Below the pieces are notes generated by a model, which was not told the origin of the DNA, did not search any database, and saw nothing but the letters and a program-made list of their open reading frames with translations. Shown here in pieces: positions 7,673 to 15,114 of a stretch of 21,828 nucleotides of DNA (its first letter is position 1; each line of letters starts with the position of its first letter). Origin of the DNA: Saprospiraceae bacterium (GTDB lineage Bacteria; Bacteroidota; Bacteroidia; Chitinophagales; Saprospiraceae). The position numbers were made by a program, and so were the translations under genes. The stretch lies in NCBI GenBank assembly GCA_020630355.1, contig JAHDBO010000005.1, positions 1 through 21,828 of the forward strand, in the 5' to 3' direction.

Positions 7673-8323
7673 TTACAACTTTTCGACGCCTTTCAAAAAA
7701 GGGACAAATTTAAAATCTTCAAGGGATTCTTCGTTGTATTCTTCTGATGATAGTCGAGTGATTTTGAGCATTTTTTGTCTGCCTTCTTTGCCCACAGGTA
7801 CCACTAAAATACCACCGATTTTAAGCTGCGACTTCAAAGCTTCCGGCACTTCTTCTGCTCCGCAAGTCACTAGGATTTTATCAAAAGGCATCATTTCAGG
7901 CATTCCCTTGTAGCCATCCCGATGATAACAACGAATGCCTTTTAAACCAATTTTCTGCAATAGGGTTTTCGTTTTTTGGTATAAAAATTCTTGTCGTTCA
8001 ATCGTAAACACTCTTGCTTCCAATAAAGCAAGCACAGCCGCTTGATACCCCGAACCTGTTCCGATTTCTAGCACTTTATCTCGTTTTCTGACTTCTAGCA
8101 GGCTCGTCTGATAAGCTACCGTATAGGGTTGCGAAATGGTCTGCCCTACCCCAATCGGAAAGGCTACATTCTGATATGCCTTTTCGGCGAAAGCCGCCTC
8201 TAAAAAAAAATGCCTCGGCAATCTTAGCATCGCCTCCAGTACTCGTTCATCCCGAAGCCCCTTCTGCCTCAGCGCATCAATCAACTGCCTCCTCAATCCT
8301 TGATGGCGGTACGTGTCTTTCAT
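7673..8323 (-). CDS. pcm: Protein-L-isoaspartate O-methyltransferase
   Basis: The 216-residue protein is a class I SAM-dependent methyltransferase of the PCMT family. AFPIGVGQTISQPYTVA (residues 54-70) is the family's substrate-loop signature, VLEIGTGSGYQ (84-94) is SAM motif I, and VFTIERQ, YHRDGYKG, FDKILVTCGA and GGILVVPVG follow in the normal order. It methylates the alpha-carboxyl of isoaspartyl residues in damaged proteins and so starts their repair; it acts in the cytosol. Length is normal. It is transcribed towards mvaD, which it may share a transcript with, though a repeat element intervenes. Start at ATG 8323 agrees with the family's basic N-terminus. Confidence 0.95.
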   Translation of the reverse strand: MKDTYRHQGLRRQLIDALRQKGLRDERVLEAMLRLPRHFFLEAAFAEKAYQNVAFPIGVGQTISQPYTVAYQTSLLEVRKRDKVLEIGTGSGYQAAVLALLEARVFTIERQEFLYQKTKTLLQKIGLKGIRCYHRDGYKGMPEMMPFDKILVTCGAEEVPEALKSQLKIGGILVVPVGKEGRQKMLKITRLSSEEYNEESLEDFKFVPFLKGVEKL

Positions 8324-8490
8324 ATTGGCTTTTGGCTTCTAAGATTTCATGAGGTAAACAAAAATCTCTAAAATTTCAACCCCACCTTGCAATAACTGCT
8401 TAAATTTAAAAAAGTGTCAAGTTCAAGATTTACCAAACCCCAAGTTAAACTCCTTAAACTTAAAATGCTGACAAATTACGGGAATTCAAG

Positions 8491-8498
8491 TATATTTG
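8491..8498 (+). promoter_or_regulatory. Bacteroidota -7 promoter element for the phosphohexomutase gene
   Basis: TATATTTG matches TAnnTTTG exactly. It predicts a transcript starting near 8505 with a leader of about 60 nt before ATG 8567. No convincing -33 element was found. The rest of 8324-8490 holds no recognisable gene. Confidence 0.65.
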
Positions 8499-8566
8499 AG
8501 CCAGATTTCCCCTTTAAAACCAAGAATTTAATTTAATCGATATAAACGACTAAACCAAATCTCAAT

Positions 8567-9973
8567 ATGTCGAAAATCAAGTTTGGAACAGATGGATGGA
8601 GAGCGATAATCGCCCAAGAATATACGGTAGACAATGTCAAAAGAGTGACAGAAGGCACTGCCAAATGGATGAAAGAAAAAGGCTACTCGAAAGTGGTAAT
8701 CGGTCATGACTGCCGCTTTGCAGGACAACTTTTTGCAGAAACAGCTACCAAAATAATGGGTGCTTATGGCATTAAAGTTCACTTGGCAAAAGGTTTTGTG
8801 TCCACACCAATGGTTTCTTTAGGCGTTGTCAAGACAAAGTCTGACCTAGGCATTGTCATCACGGCAAGCCATAATCCACCATCCTATAATGGTTTCAAAC
8901 TTAAATCCAATTTTGGAGGCCCTTCTATCCCTGCTGACATTAGCGCAGTAGAGGCGCAAATCCCTAGCACACCTTACGATGGTGCCCTGCCATCCCTAGA
9001 AGAAATGCTTGATTTGGGTTTGTTCAACTATATTGATTTAGAAAGCATTTATATCGAACATGTGAAATCCAGCTTCGACTTGGATGCCATCAAGGAAGCC
9101 AATATTGGACTGGCTTACGATGCCATGTATGGCGCAGGGATGAATGTTATTAAAAAACTATTCCCTAAGGCTACCATGCTACACTGTGACTACAACCCCT
9201 CTTTTATGGGGCAAGCACCAGAACCTATCCATAGAAACCTAGGGGAATTGGCTGCTGTTTGTAAAAATAACGCTTCCATCGACTTGGGATTAGCAAACGA
9301 TGGCGACGCAGACCGAATTGGCCTTTATGATGAAGATGGCAATTTTGTGGATTCTCACCATATTTTGAATTTGTTGTTATTGTATTTGAAAAAATACAAG
9401 GAAATGGATGGCAAGGTAGTCGTTACTTTCTCCGTGACGGATAAAATGAGGAAGCTAGCGGAGCACTTTGGATTGGATTTCGACGTGACGAAAATTGGTT
9501 TCAAATACATCGCCGAAATCATGACCCATACCACTGTTTTGGTCGGTGGTGAAGAGTCTGGCGGACTGGCAGTCGCAGGACATATCCCAGAGCGAGATGG
9601 TATCTGGATTGGCTTAGTCATCATGGAATTTATGGCGAAAACAGGAAAAAGCCTCAAAGAACTGATACAGGAAGTCTACGATATTGTTGGCCCTTTTGCC
9701 TTGGATAGAGATGATTTGCACTTAACCAACGAGCGTAAACTGGCAATAGTTGATAATTGTAAAAATGGCACTTATACTGCGTTTGGCGATTATAAAGTGG
9801 AGCGTGTCGAAGATTTGGATGGACATAAATTCCACCTAGGAAACGACGAATGGGTGATGATGCGACCTTCTGGTACAGAGCCTGTTCTTAGGGTATATGC
9901 ACAGTCCAAAGACCTAGCAAGTGTTCGTGCTATTTTGGATGCAACACATGCTACCTTGAATGCGGAAGCTTAA
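8567..9973 (+). CDS. Alpha-D-phosphohexomutase (phosphoglucomutase/phosphomannomutase family)
   Basis: The 468-residue protein has all four active-site segments of the family: the phosphoserine loop TASHNPPSYNG with catalytic Ser101, the metal loop DGDADR (Asp245, 247, 249), the sugar-binding loop GGEESGG (327-333) and the phosphate-binding loop RPSGTEP (433-439). It moves phosphate between C6 and C1 of a hexose phosphate, feeding cell-wall or polysaccharide precursors; whether glucose, mannose or glucosamine phosphate is preferred cannot be read from these motifs. The start FGTDGWR is typical of the family. It has its own -7 promoter and is followed by two hairpins, the second a strong terminator that overlaps the start of the next gene. 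Confidence 0.93.
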   Translation: MSKIKFGTDGWRAIIAQEYTVDNVKRVTEGTAKWMKEKGYSKVVIGHDCRFAGQLFAETATKIMGAYGIKVHLAKGFVSTPMVSLGVVKTKSDLGIVITASHNPPSYNGFKLKSNFGGPSIPADISAVEAQIPSTPYDGALPSLEEMLDLGLFNYIDLESIYIEHVKSSFDLDAIKEANIGLAYDAMYGAGMNVIKKLFPKATMLHCDYNPSFMGQAPEPIHRNLGELAAVCKNNASIDLGLANDGDADRIGLYDEDGNFVDSHHILNLLLLYLKKYKEMDGKVVVTFSVTDKMRKLAEHFGLDFDVTKIGFKYIAEIMTHTTVLVGGEESGGLAVAGHIPERDGIWIGLVIMEFMAKTGKSLKELIQEVYDIVGPFALDRDDLHLTNERKLAIVDNCKNGTYTAFGDYKVERVEDLDGHKFHLGNDEWVMMRPSGTEPVLRVYAQSKDLASVRAILDATHATLNAEA

Positions 9974-9987
9974 TAAATTCTAACTAA

Positions 9988-10013
9988 CTCAAGTTGCGTA
10001 AAACGCAACTGAG
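9988..10013. repeat. Hairpin downstream of the phosphohexomutase gene
   Basis: AGTTGCGT (9992-9999) and ACGCAACT (10003-10010) are perfect inverse complements with an AAA loop; CTC and GAG extend the stem past one bulged A. There is no T-run after it. It sits 14 bp after the stop codon and 8 bp before a 13-codon ORF. Confidence 0.75.
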
Positions 10014-10020
10014 ATTAACT

Positions 10021-10062
10021 ATGAAACTTAAAAAAGAACCGAAGTATGTATTTGAAGGATAA
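10021..10062 (+). CDS. Possible 13-codon leader ORF inside a terminator stem
   Basis: ATG at 10021 opens MKLKKEPKYVFEG followed by TAA at 10060. It covers the whole left arm of the terminator hairpin (10030-10049) and ends in its loop, and overlaps the DUF2279 start codon at 10046 in a different frame. A ribosome on this ORF would block the hairpin. It is too short to judge by composition. Confidence 0.3.
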   Translation: MKLKKEPKYVFEG

Positions 10063-10086
10063 AAACATACGTCGGTTCTTTTTTTT
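10030..10086 (+). terminator. Strong intrinsic terminator overlapping the DUF2279 start
   Basis: The left arm at 10030-10049 and the right arm at 10065-10084 form a 20-bp stem with a single mismatch (A10043 against G10071) and a 15-nt loop; eight T residues (10079-10086) end it. The position suits termination after the phosphohexomutase gene, but the ATG of the next gene (10046) lies in the left arm, and the right arm and T-tract encode residues about 7-13 of its signal peptide. Confidence 0.85.
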
Positions 10087-11071
10087 GTTGCTTGTTATTT
10101 GCCTTTCGGCGAATGATTCCTTATCCCAAACTTTACAGGACAACTACAGCCAAAACTCCTTTTTCACCCCTTCCGACACCTTAAATAAAAAGCGATTTTG
10201 GTTGGTGACAGGCTCGGGTGCCGCTGCTTATACAGGAACTTTAATCGGCTTAAACGAACTCTGGTACAAACAGTATCCCCGTTCTAGCTTTCGGTTCTTC
10301 AATGATTTTGGAGAATGGGAAGACATGGATAAAGTAGGGCATACTTATACTGCTTATTTTTATAGTGTTTGGGCTTCCAAGCTTTATCGCTGGACGGGGC
10401 TTAGTCAGGAGCAAGCCGCTTGGACGGGGGCTGGTATTAGTACTGGCTTGCAACTGACGCTTGAAATGCTGGATGCTTACTCCGAACAATGGGGTTTTTC
10501 ATGGGGGGACGTTGCTTTTAATACGGCTGGCTCATTGCTTTTTCTAGGACAAGAACTGCACTGGAAAGAGCAACGTATCGTGATGAAGTATTCTTCCTTC
10601 CGCCAAGCGGTTCCTGAACATACCATCCTTTCAACCAATGGTTTGGCAAGTACGACACTTCGGGCAAGGAGTGATGAATTATACGGCACCAACATCCCAG
10701 AAATCATGGTCAAGGACTATAATGCTACTACGATGTGGCTGTCTTTTAATTTGGATGCTTTTTCAAAAAAAGAAAGTCAATGGCTGCCTAAATGGCTCAA
10801 TGTAGCCATTGGTTATGGGGCTCAAAACTTATACGGAGGAACAGATAATGAATGGGAAGATGAGGATGGAAATATTTTTATCGTACCTGAAGCGCTTTAT
10901 CCTAGGACTAGGCAGTTTTACTTATCGCTAGATGTTGATTTGAGCCGAATCAAGACCAGAAGCAAGTTTTGGAACGCCGTTCTTTCGGCTGCCAATGTGT
11001 TCAAGATACCAGCACCTGCACTAGAATACAACAATCAAGGGCAACTCAAATTTCATCCAATCTTTTTCTAA
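10046..11071 (+). CDS. DUF2279-family exported protein
   Basis: The 341-residue protein has a signal peptide (basic KNIRR, then FFFLLLVICLS, probable cut near SLSQ). Residues about 50-175 match my recollection of DUF2279, a family of uncharacterised periplasmic or envelope proteins: GSGAAAYTGTLIGLNELWY, FNDFGEWEDMDKVGHTYTAY, and WGFSWGDVAFNTAGSLLFLG. This part has small glycine/alanine-rich hydrophobic helices and may be membrane-associated. The C-terminal third (LNVAIGYGAQNLYGG, QFYLSLDVDLSRI) has alternating residues that suggest beta strands. Function is unknown. The start codon is buried in a terminator stem; TTG at 10052 is an alternative start giving almost the same signal peptide. It ends convergently with a lipoprotein gene 64 bp away. 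Confidence 0.8.
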   Translation: MYLKDKNIRRFFFLLLVICLSANDSLSQTLQDNYSQNSFFTPSDTLNKKRFWLVTGSGAAAYTGTLIGLNELWYKQYPRSSFRFFNDFGEWEDMDKVGHTYTAYFYSVWASKLYRWTGLSQEQAAWTGAGISTGLQLTLEMLDAYSEQWGFSWGDVAFNTAGSLLFLGQELHWKEQRIVMKYSSFRQAVPEHTILSTNGLASTTLRARSDELYGTNIPEIMVKDYNATTMWLSFNLDAFSKKESQWLPKWLNVAIGYGAQNLYGGTDNEWEDEDGNIFIVPEALYPRTRQFYLSLDVDLSRIKTRSKFWNAVLSAANVFKIPAPALEYNNQGQLKFHPIFF

Positions 11072-11109
11072 AAAACAAAAAAAGGGAAGTTGAATCAACA
11101 ACACCCCTT
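11071..11109 (-). terminator. Intrinsic terminator of the lipoprotein gene
   Basis: On the minus strand AAGGG (from 11109) and GTTG pair with CAAC and CCCTT, with a 2x2 internal mismatch (one position G-U) and a 6-nt loop, followed by eight T residues and then a second T-run. It lies 27 bp past the stop codon of the lipoprotein gene. There is no T-run on the plus strand, so it does not serve the DUF2279 gene. Confidence 0.7.
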
Positions 11110-11135
11110 CTCTGGTCTATTTTTCCTGGTTCAGT

Positions 11136-11627
11136 TTATCGTTTGATTGGCTTTACAGACGCATACATATCCTCTACTTGCTCCAGAGTATATTTCCCAA
11201 AAGCACCGTTTTGAATTTTATATTCCCTATCTCCTTTCACACGCATATAAACAAAGCCATAACTCACTTCCGTCGAATCCACTACCGTTTCATAGATAAA
11301 ACCAGCATCCTCTTCCTTTACTACCTTCGAAAAATAACGCCCTGTTTTAATCGCTTCTAGTTCGTCTGTTTTCAATTGTTTAACATCTGTGGAATAAGCA
11401 TCCGACGCCAATACATTGATAGAATAGTCCTCCCCTGCTTTTATCGCTACATCTTTAGACATCCCCAACTCTGCAACGGTTACTTCCGTACTATCTGGTG
11501 CCATAATCGTTAAGGGCAGACCATACTGCAATAGGTTTAATTCTTTATAAGAAGAACCTGAACCTCCACATCCTACGATTAGTGCGGTAAAAAAAAATAC
11601 AAAAAACAATAAAATCGAACGCGTCAT
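11136..11627 (-). CDS. Small lipoprotein of unknown function
   Basis: The 163-residue protein has a lipoprotein signal: MTRS, a hydrophobic stretch (ILLFFVFFFTALIV) and lipobox IVGC, so the mature protein starts at a cysteine near residue 20 followed by GGSGSS. The mature part is about 140 residues, mixed alpha/beta, with no family I recognise; it has segments such as YGLPLTIMAPDSTEVTV, KAGEDYSINVLAS and YGFVYMRVKGDREYKIQNG. ATG 11627 is chosen because the frame further upstream needs a TTG start at 11684, which lies above the -7 promoter element at 11673-11680. It has its own terminator and is separated from rpsA by another terminator, so it is probably a single-gene transcript. Confidence 0.8.
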   Translation of the reverse strand: MTRSILLFFVFFFTALIVGCGGSGSSYKELNLLQYGLPLTIMAPDSTEVTVAELGMSKDVAIKAGEDYSINVLASDAYSTDVKQLKTDELEAIKTGRYFSKVVKEEDAGFIYETVVDSTEVSYGFVYMRVKGDREYKIQNGAFGKYTLEQVEDMYASVKPIKR

Positions 11628-11672
11628 GAGTTGTTTATTTTCAAATGATTTCACGAAAGTAAAGATATATAC

Positions 11673-11680
11673 CAAATTTA
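11673..11680 (-). promoter_or_regulatory. Bacteroidota -7 promoter element for the lipoprotein gene
   Basis: On the minus strand this reads TAAATTTG, an exact TAnnTTTG match, giving a transcript that starts near 11665, about 38 nt before ATG 11627. Confidence 0.6.
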
Positions 11681-11733
11681 ACAATCAAGTATTACTAGAA
11701 TTATTTTATTTCTAAGTTAAGCCTAGTTCTATA

Positions 11734-11770
11734 AAAAATCCCCCTGAAAATAAATTTTCAGAGGGATTTA
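11734..11770 (-). terminator. Intrinsic terminator of rpsA
   Basis: The arms at 11755-11770 and 11737-11752 form a 16-bp inverted repeat with one mismatch (around CCC/GGG and CTGAAAAT/ATTTTCAG); read on the minus strand it is followed by a T-run (from A-run 11734-11739). It lies about 21 bp after the rpsA stop codon. Confidence 0.85.
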
Positions 11771-11790
11771 TATTTTAATCAAACAAGAGA

Positions 11791-13770
11791 TTATTTCTCG
11801 TCTTGATCTTTCAATTGTTCTTTAATCTCATCAAAGATACTCATATCTCCTAGTGTCGTCTTCTCAACTTTTGCTTGAGTTTTCTTCACTGCTTGACGAG
11901 TTTCTTTTCTTTCTGTATCTTTTTCTTTACGAACTTCTTCTTTCGCCTCACGTCTGATATCATCTAAATATCTAGTGTGAGAAACCAAGATGCGCTTATC
12001 GTCTCTATTGAATTCAATCACTTTGAATGTCAATACATCGTCAACATTAGCAGGCGTTCCGTCTTCTTTTCTTACGTGCTTGATGGGTGCATAAGCCTCC
12101 AAACCATAAGGTAATTGTACGATAGCACCTCTATCGTCCCGACGGATTACGGTTGCTTCATGGTAAGAACCGACAGGGAATACAGATTCAAAAGTATCCC
12201 ATGGATTCTCCTCAATTTGTTTGTGCCCTAGAGACAACTTACGGCTTCCTTTATCAATATCAAGAATGACAACCTCAATCTGGCTACCTACTTTCGTGTA
12301 CTCAGACGGGTGTTGGTAACGCTTCGTCCAAGACAAGTCAGAGATGTGAACCATGCCACCGATGCCATCGTTCAACTCAACGAACACACCATAAGGCGTC
12401 AAGTTCTTCACATCACCAGTGTGTCGGCTTTCCAGTGGGAACAATTCTTCGATTTTGCTCCATGGATCTTCAGACATTTGCTTGATACTCAAGGACATCT
12501 TACGGTCTTCTCTGTCGATAGTCACGACTTTAGCATCGTACTCTTGTCCCAACTTGAAGTACTCTCTTGCATTGACTGGTTGGTTGCTCCAAGAAACCTC
12601 CGATACGTGGATCAAGCCCTCTACGCCTGGCTGAATTTCTAGGAACGCTCCGTAGTCCTCGATATTTACAATTTTTCCTTTCACCACTGAACCTTCGCTG
12701 ATTTCCGCAGCCAAAACTTCCCATGGATGTGGTTGCAATTGCTTCAAACCAAGAGAGATACGTTTCTTGTTCTCGTCGAAATCCAACACCACCACGTTGA
12801 TTTTTTGGTTCAATTCCAAAATCTCGTTCGGGTGAGAAATACGTCCCCAAGAAATATCTGTGATATACAAAAGACCATCGACACCACCCAAGTCCAAGAA
12901 CGCACCAAAGTCTGTGATATTCTTCACAATACCTTCTAATACTTGTCCTTTCTCTAGGCTGCCAATGATTTGCTCGCGCTGCTCTGCCAAATCGCTTTCG
13001 ATAAGCGCTTTGTGAGAAACCACAGCATTTTTGATAGCTTCGTTGATTTTGACCACTTTGAATTCCATTGTTTTACCAACGTAGGAATCGTAATCAATAA
13101 TTGGCTTAATATCAATTTGAGAGCCTGGCAAGAATGTCTCTAAACCGCTACAGTTGACAATCAAACCACCTTTCGTCTTACTGATAACCGTACCTTTGAT
13201 GACTTTGCCAGAAGCATGAGACTCCTTGATGTCTTCCCATGCTCTCAACAATTTTGCTTTACGGCGAGACAATTTCAATTGTCCTCTAGCATCTTCTTGT
13301 TGTTCTACATATACCTCTATCTCATCTCCCACCCCTAGGTCAGGCGTGTCTCTAAATTCTGACAAAGATACTAGACCATCTGATTTGTAGTTGATGTCCA
13401 ATACAACATCCCCATCAGTAATAGCCGTTACTTTACCTTTGACCATTTCATTTTGAATCACTTCGCTCAAAGTAGCGTCGTAGTCATTCAAAAAGCCTTT
13501 GATTTGCTCATCTGTATAAGGCAATGTATTACGCTTACCTCTTGACCAATCAAAATCATCGTGTGCAGTAGGCGGAGTTAGTTCTTCCGCTACTTTTTCT
13601 TCTGCTTTCGCTTCAGCCACCTCTTCCGTTTCTTCCACTTTCGCCTCTTCCGCAGCAGCCTCTGCTTTGTCATGGATATCATCCATGTGTTCTACAGTTT
13701 CTTCAACTGCATCTTGTGCCTCTTCGGCAGCATTGTTTACTTCCTCGTTCAGATCTTTTTCGTCCATCAT
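11791..13770 (-). CDS. rpsA: 30S ribosomal protein S1
   Basis: The 659-residue protein has six S1 (OB-fold) repeats starting near residues 107, 188, 275, 360, 447 and 534; the third to fifth carry the classic pattern GxVxxIxxFGAFVxL...GLxHxSxxSW (for example NITDFGAFLDLGG and NIEDYGAFLEIQPG). S1 binds mRNA on the small subunit and helps initiation, which matters in a lineage with few Shine-Dalgarno sequences. Before the first repeat is a 65-90-residue acidic, Ala/Glu-rich extension, and after the last a Lys/Glu-rich helix ending in an acidic DEK tail. Two ATG codons lie in tandem (13770 and 13767); either could start. It has a leader of about 120 nt from a -7 element at 13900-13907, room for autoregulation, and a strong terminator. 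Confidence 0.96.
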   Translation of the reverse strand: MMDEKDLNEEVNNAAEEAQDAVEETVEHMDDIHDKAEAAAEEAKVEETEEVAEAKAEEKVAEELTPPTAHDDFDWSRGKRNTLPYTDEQIKGFLNDYDATLSEVIQNEMVKGKVTAITDGDVVLDINYKSDGLVSLSEFRDTPDLGVGDEIEVYVEQQEDARGQLKLSRRKAKLLRAWEDIKESHASGKVIKGTVISKTKGGLIVNCSGLETFLPGSQIDIKPIIDYDSYVGKTMEFKVVKINEAIKNAVVSHKALIESDLAEQREQIIGSLEKGQVLEGIVKNITDFGAFLDLGGVDGLLYITDISWGRISHPNEILELNQKINVVVLDFDENKKRISLGLKQLQPHPWEVLAAEISEGSVVKGKIVNIEDYGAFLEIQPGVEGLIHVSEVSWSNQPVNAREYFKLGQEYDAKVVTIDREDRKMSLSIKQMSEDPWSKIEELFPLESRHTGDVKNLTPYGVFVELNDGIGGMVHISDLSWTKRYQHPSEYTKVGSQIEVVILDIDKGSRKLSLGHKQIEENPWDTFESVFPVGSYHEATVIRRDDRGAIVQLPYGLEAYAPIKHVRKEDGTPANVDDVLTFKVIEFNRDDKRILVSHTRYLDDIRREAKEEVRKEKDTERKETRQAVKKTQAKVEKTTLGDMSIFDEIKEQLKDQDEK

Positions 13771-13899
13771 TGGAGGTTCGATTTTTATTAGGCTTTCGCC
13801 TTGGTGAACTATTTTCTGAATAGAATCTTTTCAGTTTATTTTCCTTTGAAAACAAATCTGGAAAACATTGTACCTTCCAATAGCTAATCAATTGGGCTG

Positions 13900-13907
13900 C
13901 AAAGGTA
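13900..13907 (-). promoter_or_regulatory. Bacteroidota -7 promoter element for rpsA
   Basis: On the minus strand this reads TACCTTTG, an exact TAnnTTTG match. It predicts a leader of about 120 nt before the rpsA start at 13770. No clear -33 element is seen. The interval 13771-13985 shows no convincing gene. Confidence 0.65.
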
Positions 13908-13985
13908 CGCTTTTCTTGTAATATTGAAAATATTTGAATTGAATTTAAACGCCTCGTTTTAAAAAACACTACACTAGATATTCAA

Positions 13986-15032
13986 TCAAGCTAGATATTT
14001 CTCTACTTCATCCGCTATTTCATCGGCAGAGGTCGTTTCGAGCAGATGAAGGTGCTCTTCTAGGAAGTTGGCGAAACAGTTGCCTCTTCCAAAATCAGCG
14101 TACAGAATGCTATAATAATTCAATTCTTCAAAGACTTCGTAAACACTGAATTTGTAAAGATGCGATTGGTAATCATAAGCGACAACAAAGTATTGTGTTC
14201 CTCTTTTTTTACATAATAAGAACAAAGGGATTTGTAGAAAATGATAATCCTCAATCCCTGTTATCACCTTATCATAAAAAGGATAAGTCCATAAGGCAGG
14301 TTCAATTCCTCTGTCTGCTATTTTGGTATAAACCGCTCTAAGCTTGGCATACATTTTTTCGGCCGGCAACTCCCCTTGTTCCAACATATCTAAAGGCAGC
14401 CATTTGTCCGTCTTGTTATTATAATACTCTGTATCCCCTATGCGTAGCTTGTAATCAAAACTTGGGTAGCGAGGTACTACATATCCAGGATAATAAAAAT
14501 CAATACCTTGCTCTTTGCAATACTGAATTTCTAATAACATGGTAAAAAAACCAAGGCTATGTTTATCATAAGCGGGGTCGAATAGCCCCATGATGCTCGC
14601 CGAACTATTTTTACCTAAATCAAAAAAACTGGTTGCTATCAGCTGTTCTCCATCGTAAACCCTAAATTCTTTGGTATGATAAATATTGCCTCGTTGGCTA
14701 TCTAAAAGAGAGTCGGATAAGGTAGGACTGACATAGCCATCAAAACGCACCTTATGCTTCTGAAAGAGCATTTCTTTTTCTTCATTCAAATCAAAATCAC
14801 CAAATTCTACCCGAAATTGCTTTGTGTTCTTCCGATACAGTTTTCTAAGACTTTTCCGAAAAGTATAATTACGTAGATCCAACCGCACCCAAACCGTAGA
14901 ATACATATCCCCCTCTAAGCAAAGCAACTTAGTCGTAAATATAGACTGCCCCATCCGGTACCACCCATGCGCCAAGTAGTCGTCGAGGATCGTCGGCGAC
15001 ATCGCTTTAGGATAATGGAATTGAGTCAACAT
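13986..15032 (-). CDS. Arginyl-tRNA-protein transferase (ATE/Bpt)-like GNAT-fold protein
   Basis: The 348-residue protein resembles aminoacyl-tRNA-protein transferases of the ATE/Bpt type. Residues about 15-80 correspond to the N-terminal region (DDYLAHGWYRMGQSIF, then TFRKSLRKLYRKNTKQFRV), and residues about 120-210 to the GNAT-like catalytic part (SASIMGLFDPAYDKHSLGFFTMLLEIQYCKEQ, then FYYPGYVVPRYPSFDYK). ATE/Bpt enzymes move Arg or Leu from tRNA to N-termini to mark proteins for degradation. The N-terminal cysteine cluster usual in the family is missing; only one Cys (LLCLEG) remains there. A C-terminal extension of about 110 residues is not part of the standard fold. ATG 15032 is the first ATG; a longer frame needs TTG 15068. 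It follows uvrB by about 80 bp on the same strand. A generic GNAT acyltransferase is an alternative. Confidence 0.65.
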   Translation of the reverse strand: MLTQFHYPKAMSPTILDDYLAHGWYRMGQSIFTTKLLCLEGDMYSTVWVRLDLRNYTFRKSLRKLYRKNTKQFRVEFGDFDLNEEKEMLFQKHKVRFDGYVSPTLSDSLLDSQRGNIYHTKEFRVYDGEQLIATSFFDLGKNSSASIMGLFDPAYDKHSLGFFTMLLEIQYCKEQGIDFYYPGYVVPRYPSFDYKLRIGDTEYYNNKTDKWLPLDMLEQGELPAEKMYAKLRAVYTKIADRGIEPALWTYPFYDKVITGIEDYHFLQIPLFLLCKKRGTQYFVVAYDYQSHLYKFSVYEVFEELNYYSILYADFGRGNCFANFLEEHLHLLETTSADEIADEVEKYLA

Positions 15033-15114
15033 GAATGCAGTTTGAGGGATTTGAGTTTGCTTTCGCAAAAATGATACTTTTCTCAGAAAAATGCCAGTTT
15101 GGAAGCCATCAAAA

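Noticed and set aside
12310..12642. Plus-strand ORFs of 70-110 codons across rpsA
   Set aside because: They are antisense shadows of the S1 repeats, with no family resemblance and no promoter.
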